Assembly: GCA_031295725.1 (NCBI GenBank)
Contig: JAUMNV010000092.1
Location: 1 to 5,260, forward strand
Source: Collinsella sp.
GTDB lineage: Bacteria > Actinomycetota > Coriobacteriia > Coriobacteriales > Coriobacteriaceae
Length of the DNA: 5,260 bases
Reading direction: 5' to 3'
Under the pieces are notes generated by a model that ran no database searches, was not told where the DNA came from, and worked only from the letters and a program-made list of their open reading frames with translations. Positions 1-5,260 of this stretch are shown here, in pieces (position 1 is the first letter of the stretch; every line of letters begins with the position of its first letter). Both the position numbers and the translations under genes were made by a program.

Positions 1-16
1 TTTGAATTCAGGCCTT

Positions 17-436
17 TTAGTTGTCATCGGTGCATATAGACACCAGAGAAGCAAGCTCATCCTCAAGTTGCGGAGCAAAGTATCTAAAAGAAACCTGCGC
101 TCCAGTCGGTATCGACTCAATCATATTCGCAGCATTATCTGAGACTCGGTACGGTGCAGTTTCACCTGTCTTTAAATCCTCTATTGAGCAGACAGCGTCT
201 TCAGCATCAACCGACCTAAGCACGCCTTTTCCTTGTAACATCACATCGGCATGCCCGCCAGCTATTTCTAATGAACCTGAGTCTGTCGCAGTCACTTCTC
301 CGGAACCTCCGCGCGATATCTCTTCCTTTGTTGAACAGCCCACCAATGAAGCCATCAGCACCAAAGACAGGGCTAGACGAATCGCCCTACTTCGAAAAAG
401 TCGTTCCATAAGTCCACGCATAATAGCTCTGATCAT
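17..436 (-). CDS. Small secreted lipoprotein of unknown function, downstream partner of the cysteine peptidase
   Basis: I do not recognise a family for this protein of up to 139 residues. It has an Arg-rich n-region, a hydrophobic stretch (LALSLVLMASLVGC) and a lipobox L-V-G-C with Cys34 as the expected lipidated residue, so it should be anchored to the outer face of the membrane. The mature part (about 105 aa) begins with a Gly/Ser/Thr-rich linker. It is then rich in short beta-type segments (around GKGVLRSVDAEDAVCSIED and GAQVSFRYF) with two further Cys (C82, C134) that might form a disulfide. A small beta-barrel is possible, but that is inference. The start is uncertain: in-frame ATGs lie at 436, 421 and 409, none with a good ribosome site. 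The ATG at 409 gives the most typical signal peptide (Cys25). All three overlap the end of the peptidase gene (23 to 50 nt), so translational coupling is likely. By analogy with protease/inhibitor pairs it could restrain or tether the peptidase. Confidence 0.75.
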   Translation of the reverse strand: MIRAIMRGLMERLFRSRAIRLALSLVLMASLVGCSTKEEISRGGSGEVTATDSGSLEIAGGHADVMLQGKGVLRSVDAEDAVCSIEDLKTGETAPYRVSDNAANMIESIPTGAQVSFRYFAPQLEDELASLVSICTDDN

Positions 437-1514
437 ACTTCAGGAAGGATAAAGATGAATTCCAGCCGTCCGCTATGCCAATCATCTGCCTTGTCTCTCC
501 AGTTTTCTTACCAGTAAGTGTGGCGTAAGCCTCCGCTGTTACAGAATGGGCTGATCCGTTGTACAAACTCGCATGTAAAACATTCGGTCTATTAGAGTTA
601 ATCTCATTTTGAATGCTCGCGATAGCCGGAGAGGAGACAGTGCGGGCGATAAGAGTACTTCCTCTGCTTGCGCAGTAATTTGTAAACCCCGTTGCACAGG
701 TTGATATCGGCGTTCCACCCAAAACAACGCCGGGAACAGTCTGTTCTTCATCGGAAAGAGCATGGGTATTGGTGTAACTCCATATCTGCATATATTGCGA
801 AGGGTCGCTATATAAATTGGCAATGCCATACAGTTCCGCAACGTTCGAAAAAGCTGTCACCATACAAGCATAGTGGGCGGTAAGCCTCTTAATCTCGCTT
901 TCATCATATGACATAAACTGAGAAATGGAACGAAATCCAGATACTGTGTAATCCTGCATTTGAGTTGCGTAAATTACAACATCGTTCCAGCTTGAAGGTT
1001 TATTCGATAAAACGACAGGCCGTCCTTCTATGGAAACAGCCGGGATTGTTCTTCCGCAATTTGTTGTTATTGAACCGTCCAAAGATTGCACGCCGAATTC
1101 GAATGGATTGATCATTACGACTGGGTTATTGAAAGAATAAGACTCGACACCAAGATCTCCTCCCCGATCCATAGGGCTGACTAAGCCGTCTCCAAAACGA
1201 TATCCCGTAAGTATTTCATCATCTGAAGCATCTAAAACCAAATAGCCCGCGGCTCTATTGGATGTCACAACCGGAACAATGTAACCAAGCGGGGACCCAT
1301 CAACATCTACAAAAGGAATAGGGTCAGAAGGCGTATACGAATAGCCGAGGAGTCCCTTTATATATTTATCGGCAAGCTCTTGCGCAATTTCAGAAGTAAA
1401 TTGTATCTGCTCACCATCAATATTGCCCGTCGAAGCAAAAACCTCTTTCGGACGTGCGGCTAAGGCGACAATTGAAGACGCGACAAGTTGCAGAAAACGA
1501 CGACGCGAAAGCAT
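387..1514 (-). CDS. Tat-exported papain-like (C39/C10-like) cysteine peptidase, putative
   Basis: This 375-residue protein opens with SRRRFLQ, a near-consensus twin-arginine motif (S-R-R-x-F-L-K with Q for K). A hydrophobic core (about 8-20) and a V-F-A|S cleavage site near residue 27 follow, so it is probably exported folded by Tat. Residues about 40-110 resemble the propeptide of streptopain-type peptidases, notably GYLVLDASDDEILTGY (90-105). The catalytic-like part runs from about 205 to the end. Cys217 in HYACMVTAFSNVAELYG sits at the start of a helix like the papain-fold nucleophile. His323 in GSAHSVTAEAY fits the catalytic His. Asp349 or Asn352 in IADGWNSS, followed by LKYD, fits the third residue as in C39-like secreted peptidases of Gram-positive bacteria. 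The peptidase assignment rests on this motif order and not on a recognised orthologue, so substrate and exact family are unknown; an inactive homologue is possible. The ATG at 1514 is preceded by a purine-rich GAAAGAAG ribosome site. Its last 23 or more bases overlap the lipoprotein gene. Base composition is much more AT-rich than ettA. Confidence 0.72.
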   Translation of the reverse strand: MLSRRRFLQLVASSIVALAARPKEVFASTGNIDGEQIQFTSEIAQELADKYIKGLLGYSYTPSDPIPFVDVDGSPLGYIVPVVTSNRAAGYLVLDASDDEILTGYRFGDGLVSPMDRGGDLGVESYSFNNPVVMINPFEFGVQSLDGSITTNCGRTIPAVSIEGRPVVLSNKPSSWNDVVIYATQMQDYTVSGFRSISQFMSYDESEIKRLTAHYACMVTAFSNVAELYGIANLYSDPSQYMQIWSYTNTHALSDEEQTVPGVVLGGTPISTCATGFTNYCASRGSTLIARTVSSPAIASIQNEINSNRPNVLHASLYNGSAHSVTAEAYATLTGKKTGETRQMIGIADGWNSSLSFLKYDQSYYAWTYGTTFSK

Positions 1515-1756
1515 ATGTTCTTCTTTCTAGAGAAGCGACTTATAAGGTACTCCTATTCTATAATCTTTTTTGTAACGTTACAGCACTGGTTATATTTCAA
1601 TTCGATTTGCTTATGTCCTTGCAACCCAATGCGTCTTTACGTTTTAAACGGAATTAGAAAATCGCTCATAGCAAAAACGGGCTTTAATCCCAAAGAGATA
1701 ACTTTGATTATGAATCAAACCAGCAGCCAGGGCATAGCTGCAGTGCAATTGCTACA
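1515..1756. other. AT-rich intergenic region, no gene recognised
   Basis: The stretch between the peptidase start and the ettA terminator is strongly AT-rich (18 G/C in the 60 bases of 1561-1620 by hand count). Besides the putative promoter and palindrome it holds a small perfect inverted repeat, TTTGATT-ATG-AATCAAA (1703-1719), with no T-tract. Short plus-strand open frames here show no convincing ribosome site or protein-like composition. I see no RNA gene. Confidence 0.5.
1555..1582 (-). promoter_or_regulatory. Putative promoter and palindromic operator for the peptidase gene
   Basis: TGTAACGTTACA at 1571-1582 is a perfect 12-bp palindrome. Downstream of it on the minus strand lies TAGAAT (1555-1560), a 5/6 match to a -10 box. 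The hexamer 17 bp upstream (CTGTAA, 1578-1583) is a poor -35. A start near 1548 would place the palindrome at about -23 to -34, where a repressor would block polymerase. With such a weak -35, an activator is also possible. The palindrome is seen directly; the promoter and the regulator are inferred. Confidence 0.35.
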
Positions 1757-1786
1757 AGAAAGGCCGCCCTTGGTGGCGGCCTTTCT
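1757..1786 (-). terminator. Rho-independent terminator of ettA
   Basis: Arms AGAAAGGCCGCC (1757-1768) and GGCGGCCTTTCT (1775-1786) are perfectly complementary over 12 bp around a 6-nt loop. The hairpin begins 8 nt beyond the ettA stop codon. On the minus strand the 3' arm ends in TTTCT and runs on into TGT, giving a moderate U-rich tail partly inside the stem. The symmetric A/T ends could also stop plus-strand transcription. It insulates the peptidase pair from ettA transcription. Confidence 0.85.
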
Positions 1787-1794
1787 ACTTGCTA

Positions 1795-3474
1795 CTAGTC
1801 GCGCGTCAGCTTACGGTGAATACGATGCGGCTGGGCCGCGTCCTCGCCCAGGCGCTCGATGCGGTTGGCCTGATAGGCCTCGAAATTACCCTCGAACCAA
1901 TACCAGTTGCCCGGATTCTCGTCGGTGCCCTCCCACGCCAGAATGTGCGTGGCGACGCGGTCCAGGAACATACGGTCGTGGCTAATGACCACCGAGCAGC
2001 CCGGGAACTCGAGCAGCGCCGCCTCGAGCGAGGACAGCGTCTCGACGTCGAGGTCGTTCGTGGGCTCGTCGAGGAGCAGCAGGTTGCCGCCCTGCTTGAG
2101 CGTGAGTGCCAGGTTCAGACGGTTGCGCTCGCCACCGGAGAGTACGCCAGCGCGCTTCTGCTGGTCCTGGCCCTTAAAGCCAAAGCTCGCCACATAGGCG
2201 CGGCTCGGGACCTCGGTCTCGCCGACCATCATGTGGTCCAGGCCGTCCGAGACGACCTCCCACAGGTTCTTGTCGGGGTCGATGCCGGAGCGGTTCTGAT
2301 CAACGTAGCTAATCTTGACGGTCTCGCCCACCTCGAGCTCGCCCGAAGTCAGCGGCTCCAGACCCACAATCGTCTTGAACAGCGTGGTCTTACCGACACC
2401 GTTGGGGCCGATCACGCCCACGATGCCGTTGCGCGGCAGGGTGAACGAAAGGTCATCGATGAGCACGCGACCGTCGAACTCCTTGTGCAGGTGATGGGCC
2501 TCGAGCACCTTGTTGCCCAGACGCGGGCCCACAGGGATGCGGATATCGGTCCAGTCGAGCTTCTGGCTTGCGCGGGCCTCGGCCTCCATCTCCTCGTAGC
2601 GAGCCAGACGAGCCTTGTTCTTGGCCTGGCGAGCCTTGGGTGAACTGCGTACCCACTCGAGCTCGGCCTCCATGCGCTTGGCGAGCTTGGCGTCACGGTT
2701 GCCCTGCGCCTCGATACGCGCGGCCTTGGTCTCCAGATACGTGGAGTAGTTGCCCTTGTAGGGATAAAGGTGACCGCGGTCGACCTCGCAGATCCACTCG
2801 GCAACGTTATCCAGGAAGTAGCGATCGTGTGTGACGGCAAGCACCGCGCCCTGATAGTTATGCAGGAAGTGCTCGAGCCACAGGATCGACTCGGCGTCCA
2901 GGTGGTTCGTGGGCTCGTCGAGCAGCAGCAGGTCGGGAGCCTCGAGCAGCAGCTTGCACAGGGCAACACGACGGCGCTCGCCGCCGGAAAGCACGTTGAC
3001 CGGCATGTCGGAATCGGGCAGCTGCAGGGCGTCCATGGCCTGGCCGAGCTTGGAATCGATATCCCAGCCGTCAGCGGCGTCGATCTCGTCCTGGAGCTTG
3101 CCCATCTCGGCCATGAGGGCGTCCATGTCGCAATCCGGGTCGCACATCTCCTCGCCGATCTTATTGAAGCGATCGACCTTGGCGATCATATCGCCAAACG
3201 CCATGCGCACGTTCTCGATGACGGTCTTGTCGTCGTCGAGCGGCGGCTCCTGCTGCAGGATGCCCACAGTGTAGCCGGGAGTGAGCCTGGCATCGCCGTT
3301 GGAGACCTCCTCGATGCCGGCCATAATCTTGAGCAGGGTCGACTTACCCATGCCGTTGGGACCCACGACGCCGATCTTGGCACCGGGGTAGAAGCTCAGG
3401 GTCACGTCGTCAAGGATTACCTTGTCGCCATGGGCCTTGCGAGCCTGATACATCTGATAAATGAACTCCGCCAC
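1795..3474 (-). CDS. ettA: ABC-F ATPase, energy-dependent translational throttle protein EttA
   Basis: EttA is a cytoplasmic ABC-F protein without membrane domains. It binds the ribosomal E site and couples ADP/ATP state to the first steps of elongation. Numbering from the GTG start, the first ATPase has Walker A GPNGMGKST (38-46), signature LSGGE (162-166), Walker B LLLLDEP with Glu187 and H-loop His216. The EttA 'arm' insertion lies at about 93-138. The charged interdomain linker (about 238-318) contains ELEWVRSSPKARQAKNKARL. The second ATPase has GPNGVGKTT (356-364), LSGGE (445-449), Glu470 and His499. These match the E. coli protein (555 aa, catalytic Glu188 and Glu470) in order, spacing and much wording, so this is EttA and not an antibiotic-resistance ABC-F. 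Start: an ATG lies two codons upstream (3478-3480), but AAGGAG is only 2 nt from it and 8 nt from the GTG (3472-3474). The GTG also aligns with the E. coli start MAQFVY (here (V)AEFIYQM). Length is 559 aa from GTG, 561 from ATG. Confidence 0.96.
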   Translation of the reverse strand: MAEFIYQMYQARKAHGDKVILDDVTLSFYPGAKIGVVGPNGMGKSTLLKIMAGIEEVSNGDARLTPGYTVGILQQEPPLDDDKTVIENVRMAFGDMIAKVDRFNKIGEEMCDPDCDMDALMAEMGKLQDEIDAADGWDIDSKLGQAMDALQLPDSDMPVNVLSGGERRRVALCKLLLEAPDLLLLDEPTNHLDAESILWLEHFLHNYQGAVLAVTHDRYFLDNVAEWICEVDRGHLYPYKGNYSTYLETKAARIEAQGNRDAKLAKRMEAELEWVRSSPKARQAKNKARLARYEEMEAEARASQKLDWTDIRIPVGPRLGNKVLEAHHLHKEFDGRVLIDDLSFTLPRNGIVGVIGPNGVGKTTLFKTIVGLEPLTSGELEVGETVKISYVDQNRSGIDPDKNLWEVVSDGLDHMMVGETEVPSRAYVASFGFKGQDQQKRAGVLSGGERNRLNLALTLKQGGNLLLLDEPTNDLDVETLSSLEAALLEFPGCSVVISHDRMFLDRVATHILAWEGTDENPGNWYWFEGNFEAYQANRIERLGEDAAQPHRIHRKLTRD

Positions 3475-3482
3475 AGTCATTT

Positions 3483-3488
3483 CTCCTT
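3483..3488 (-). promoter_or_regulatory. Ribosome binding site that decides the ettA start
   Basis: AAGGAG on the minus strand lies 8 nt from the GTG at 3472-3474 and only 2 nt from the ATG at 3478-3480. The first spacing is normal and the second is too short, so the GTG is favoured as the ettA start. Confidence 0.75.
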
Positions 3489-3512
3489 ATCTAGCTGCGG
3501 AAATCTTCTCCC

Positions 3513-3540
3513 CCTCTCCGTTTTGGAAAAAGCGGAGAGG
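3513..3540 (-). other. Hairpin in the ettA leader
   Basis: CCTCTCCG (3513-3520) and CGGAGAGG (3533-3540) pair perfectly over 8 bp. The loop holds complementary TTTT and AAAA runs that could extend the stem past one bulged base. It sits just upstream of the ettA ribosome site on the minus strand. No T-tract follows on either strand, so it is not a typical terminator. It may be a 5'-leader structure, but no function can be shown. Confidence 0.4.
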
Positions 3541-3554
3541 CAGTTCGCGCGTTC

Positions 3555-3585
3555 TAATAAAAAGGGGCATGGTTGCCCACACCCC
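3555..3585 (-). terminator. Rho-independent terminator of the arsR-sdpI operon
   Basis: Read on the minus strand this is GGGG-TG-TGG, loop GCAA, CCA-TG-CCCC, then TTTTTATTA. The nine pairs include two consecutive G-U wobbles, and the loop is a GNRA tetraloop. On the plus strand the wobbles become C/A mismatches and there is no T-tract, so the terminator works only for minus-strand transcripts. It lies about 66 nt downstream of the sdpI stop. Confidence 0.85.
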
Positions 3586-3651
3586 CTAATACTACCTGGG
3601 AAAAGTCCCCCGGAACATACTATGAACTGCGTACGCTAGTTTTCCGCAACC

Positions 3652-4356
3652 TTAACGAGCGGCTCGCTGCGATTTGCGCCACAACAGATACGAGTAGACG
3701 TAGACGGCTCCAACCGAACCAAACGCCAGAACCGCAATCACCGCGGCGACGACTTCACTCGAAAGCACGCTGCCTGCCACGCCCATCACAATCAGGCCAA
3801 TACCCAGCACCATAAAGCAGGCGCCGCCAAAACGCTGCGTACGGCGCCAGTTCTCGGGATCGGCAAGCGCCCAAGGTGTCTTGATACCGAGCGTATAGTT
3901 CTGCTTCACACGCGGCAAGTAGTTGCCTGCGCCGATGAACAGCAAACCGACAACACCGGAAATCAGCACGTTAACCGAACCGACCGCCGGCACCACGCCC
4001 CAGACCGTAAGCTCTCCCAGCCAGCTTATGGCGCACATGAACAAGGTGAAGGCGATTACGAAGCCCTGGTAGAACTTGCCCGAGGTTCGATATGCCTCAC
4101 CTTTGGGGTCGATGCGCGGCACCACGCAGAACATTGCGAGAAGCGCCAGAGGCAGCACACCGAGCGCAGAGGCCATCCAGCTAGGACCCCAACCGTCGAC
4201 GGCGCCGTTCGCGCCCCAGTGCGTGGGAATCTGCGCAGGCAAGCTCGGCATCACCATGAGGTGCGCTACGACATTGGCGACGCACAGAGCGACCAGCGCA
4301 ATCCACACGCGCGACGATACCCCCGTGGGGTGAATGCCCTTGTTTTCGTTATTCAT
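3652..4356 (-). CDS. sdpI: SdpI-family integral membrane protein (DUF1648 plus SdpI domain)
   Basis: The 234-residue product starts MNNENKG and has about six predicted membrane segments (roughly 16-36, 61-80, 97-116, 125-143, 178-198 and 203-224). The N-terminal DUF1648 signature is PSLPAQIPTHWGANGAVDGWG (37-57). The SdpI signature follows at 144-178, with GNYLPRVKQNYTLGIKTPW and then a DPENWRRTQRFGG block. In Bacillus subtilis, SdpI gives immunity to the cannibalism toxin SdpC and sequesters the repressor SdpR at the membrane. The family is widespread and mostly of unproven role, so immunity here is inferred. The ATG at 4354-4356 overlaps the arsR stop (ATGAATAA, 8 nt shared) and has AAGGTG 6 nt upstream; this beats a frame-extending ATG at 4396-4398, which would bury 50 nt in arsR and lacks a ribosome site. 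No SdpC-like toxin gene is in the window. Confidence 0.9.
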   Translation of the reverse strand: MNNENKGIHPTGVSSRVWIALVALCVANVVAHLMVMPSLPAQIPTHWGANGAVDGWGPSWMASALGVLPLALLAMFCVVPRIDPKGEAYRTSGKFYQGFVIAFTLFMCAISWLGELTVWGVVPAVGSVNVLISGVVGLLFIGAGNYLPRVKQNYTLGIKTPWALADPENWRRTQRFGGACFMVLGIGLIVMGVAGSVLSSEVVAAVIAVLAFGSVGAVYVYSYLLWRKSQRAAR

Positions 4357-4627
4357 CCTTATCACCTTCAGTGTTTGTAAAGCCCATAAACCAGCCAATT
4401 AAATCCTGCATGACGGTGGTGTTTAAGCTGTATACGATGTTTTGGCCATGGCGCTCGTCGGTCACCAACCCGGCGTTTTTGAGCGTCGCCAAGTGATGGC
4501 TCAATGACGGCTTGCTGATGTCAAAATGCTCGGCAAGCTCCCCCGCCGTGCAATTGCCCTCGCGCAGCAACTCCAAAATGCGCCGTCGCGTTGGATCGGC
4601 AAGCGCCTTAAAACCCTCTCCCGGCAT
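4349..4627 (-). CDS. sdpR: ArsR/SdpR-family winged-helix transcriptional repressor
   Basis: This 92-residue protein is a single winged-helix domain. It has FKALADPTRRRILELL (6-21) typical of the family start, a helix-turn-helix at about 26-55 (TAGELAEHFDISKPSLSHHL) and a wing near DERHGQNIVYSLNTT (57-71). Length and wording closely resemble Bacillus SdpR (about 90 aa). It has a single Cys (C26) and no ELCVCDL-type metal site, so metal sensing is unlikely. In the SdpR model the repressor is held at the membrane by SdpI when toxin is bound; the adjacent sdpI makes this model plausible here. Start: the ATG at 4625-4627 has AGGAGG 4 nt upstream. In-frame ATGs at 4645 and 4642 lie upstream of that ribosome site and are less likely. 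The sigma70 promoter at 4662-4690 would give a leader of about 28 nt. Confidence 0.92.
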   Translation of the reverse strand: MPGEGFKALADPTRRRILELLREGNCTAGELAEHFDISKPSLSHHLATLKNAGLVTDERHGQNIVYSLNTTVMQDLIGWFMGFTNTEGDKDE

Positions 4628-4661
4628 AAGACCTCCTCTCATCATCTCTCATGACGTGCAC

Positions 4662-4690
4662 ACTATACTCAATATTTAGATGTTTGTCTA
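4662..4690 (-). promoter_or_regulatory. arsR-sdpI promoter
   Basis: On the minus strand TAGACA (4685-4690, 5/6 match to -35) and TATAGT (4662-4667, 5/6 match to -10) are separated by 17 bp. Transcription would begin near 4655, about 28 nt before the arsR ATG. Confidence 0.75.
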
Positions 4691-4699
4691 ACTATCTAA
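4676..4699. promoter_or_regulatory. Probable ArsR/SdpR operator
   Basis: TTAGA (4676-4680) and TCTAA (4687-4691) form an inverted repeat with a 6-bp spacer that covers the -35 box of the arsR promoter. A further TCTAA (4695-4699) follows 3 bp later as a third half-site. ArsR-family repressors commonly bind such AT-rich inverted repeats over their own promoters, so autorepression is inferred. The repeat is seen directly; binding is not. Confidence 0.55.
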
Positions 4700-4756
4700 T
4701 CGCAATGCTTCAAACCACATCAAAGCAAACGCCATCGCAACCTATGGGCGATTACC

Positions 4757-4762
4757 TATAAT
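4757..4762 (+). promoter_or_regulatory. -10 box for tcdA
   Basis: TATAAT is a perfect -10 hexamer, with transcription expected near 4769 and a leader of about 38 nt before tcdA. The hexamer 17 bp upstream (ATCGCA, 4734-4739) is a poor -35. GGCGAT occurs on both sides (4747-4752 and 4763-4768), which may be coincidence. Confidence 0.5.
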
Positions 4763-4806
4763 GGCGATAGCTAAAACACGATTCGCTTCCCCATCGGAGG
4801 ATATCT

Positions 4807-5260
4807 ATGACCGAAACCACAGCCGCAACTCCCATCGAGACACGCGACACCAAGCTCGAGATTATCATGGGCCGCGAGGCACTCGATAAGCTCGCCGATG
4901 CTACGGTGCTAGTGCTCGGCTGCGGAGGCGTGGGCTCCAACTGCTGCGAGGCACTCGCCCGCGGCGGCATCGGTCATTTCGTCATTCTGGATAAGGACAT
5001 CATCGCGCCCAGCAATATCAATCGCCAGGCCATCGCCTTTCACAGCACCGTCGGCAAGCGCAAAGTCGACGTCATGGAGGCTATGATTCACGACATCAAC
5101 CCTACCGCTACCGTCATCAAGCGCACCGAATACCTGCTGAGCGACAACATCGATGATTTCTTCGCGAGCGTTTTGGAGCAGACGGACGGCAAGCTCGACT
5201 ACGTCGTCGACGCCATCGACACCATCTCGGCCAAGCTCACCATTGCCAAATATGCTCAGG
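4807..5260 (+). CDS. tcdA: tRNA threonylcarbamoyladenosine dehydratase (TcdA/CsdL), 5' part
   Basis: TcdA is an E1-like (ThiF/MoeB-fold) enzyme that uses ATP to cyclise t6A to ct6A at position 37 of ANN-decoding tRNAs. The 151 visible codons show the nucleotide-binding loop GCGGVGS (38-44) after the first beta strand (TVLVLG). Asp62 lies at the end of the next strand (FVILDKD). The N-x-N-R-Q motif (70-74) follows, then VGKRKVDVM (82-90) and DAIDTI (135-140). These match the order in E. coli TcdA, including the GVGS...EALAR.GIG and DAID segments; the DAID segment and overall layout favour TcdA over ThiF or MoeB. ATG at 4807 has GGAGG 6 nt upstream. The gene runs off the right edge; the family is usually around 250-270 aa, so roughly 40% is missing. 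It is divergent from arsR and probably functionally unrelated to it. Confidence 0.92.
   Translation, partial: MTETTAATPIETRDTKLEIIMGREALDKLADATVLVLGCGGVGSNCCEALARGGIGHFVILDKDIIAPSNINRQAIAFHSTVGKRKVDVMEAMIHDINPTATVIKRTEYLLSDNIDDFFASVLEQTDGKLDYVVDAIDTISAKLTIAKYAQ

Noticed and set aside
21..452. Plus-strand open frame (143 codons) opposite the lipoprotein gene
   Set aside because: The minus-strand product has a clear signal peptide and lipobox and is overlapped by the peptidase gene. The plus-strand product is Ser-rich with no signal or domain.
1703..1719. Inverted repeat TTTGATT-ATG-AATCAAA as an operator or terminator
   Set aside because: It is short and AT-only at the ends, has a 3-nt loop and no T-tract, and lies far upstream of the peptidase start. 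Chance is likely in AT-rich DNA.
1789..2643. Long plus-strand open frame (284 codons) antisense to ettA
   Set aside because: It mirrors the codon bias of the GC-rich ettA, whose identity is certain. The protein is low-complexity Leu/Val/Ala/Arg with no recognisable domain.
3513..3540. Hairpin considered as a terminator
   Set aside because: There is no T-tract on either strand after the stem, and a proper terminator lies about 15 nt away.
2770..3639. Long plus-strand open frame (289 codons) antisense to the N-terminal half of ettA
   Set aside because: Same mirror effect of high-GC coding sequence, and the frame runs across the ettA leader and the sdpI terminator. No domain is recognisable.
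4357..4398. Longer sdpI start adding 14 residues
   Set aside because: It would overlap arsR by 50 nt and lacks a ribosome site, whereas the ATG at 4354-4356 has AAGGTG at 6 nt and the usual short overlap.
4349..4627. Metal-responsive (arsenic/cadmium) ArsR
   Set aside because: No paired Cys motif in the recognition region; only one Cys in the protein, and the neighbour is SdpI and not a metal pump.
4628..4645. Longer arsR start adding 6 residues
   Set aside because: The AGGAGG ribosome site lies inside this stretch and points to the ATG at 4625-4627.

Overview
The window looks like chromosome of a high-GC, actinobacterial-type gut anaerobe. The style of the EttA and TcdA proteins suggests a Coriobacteriia (Collinsella-like) relative, but that is a family-level impression from protein sequence and not a confirmed assignment. 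Five genes lie on the minus strand in the order arsR-like/sdpR, sdpI, ettA, cysteine peptidase, lipoprotein. One gene, tcdA, runs on the plus strand off the right edge.

Right part (about 3555-5260): a divergent intergenic region separates tcdA (tRNA ct6A37 formation) from a two-gene minus-strand operon. That operon encodes an ArsR/SdpR-type repressor followed, with an 8-nt overlap, by an SdpI-family membrane protein, the same gene order as Bacillus subtilis sdpRI. A good sigma70-type promoter (TAGACA-17-TATAGT) precedes arsR. Its -35 box lies inside a TTAGA-N6-TCTAA inverted repeat, which suggests autoregulation. The operon ends in a strong minus-strand terminator with a GNRA loop.

Middle (1757-3490): ettA, the ABC-F translational throttle, probably starts at a GTG two codons inside the longest frame and is followed by a strong GC-rich terminator hairpin.

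Left part (1-1750): clearly more AT-rich. It holds a Tat-exported papain-like (C39/C10-like) cysteine peptidase with an apparent propeptide, and an overlapping downstream gene for a small secreted lipoprotein of unknown function. This pair has its own upstream region with a perfect 12-bp palindrome. The composition break and the extracellular products mark it as accessory, and it is the most interesting part of the window. A protease plus a lipoprotein inhibitor or partner is a plausible but unproven reading.

No RNA genes, CRISPR arrays, insertion sequences or attachment sites were recognised.
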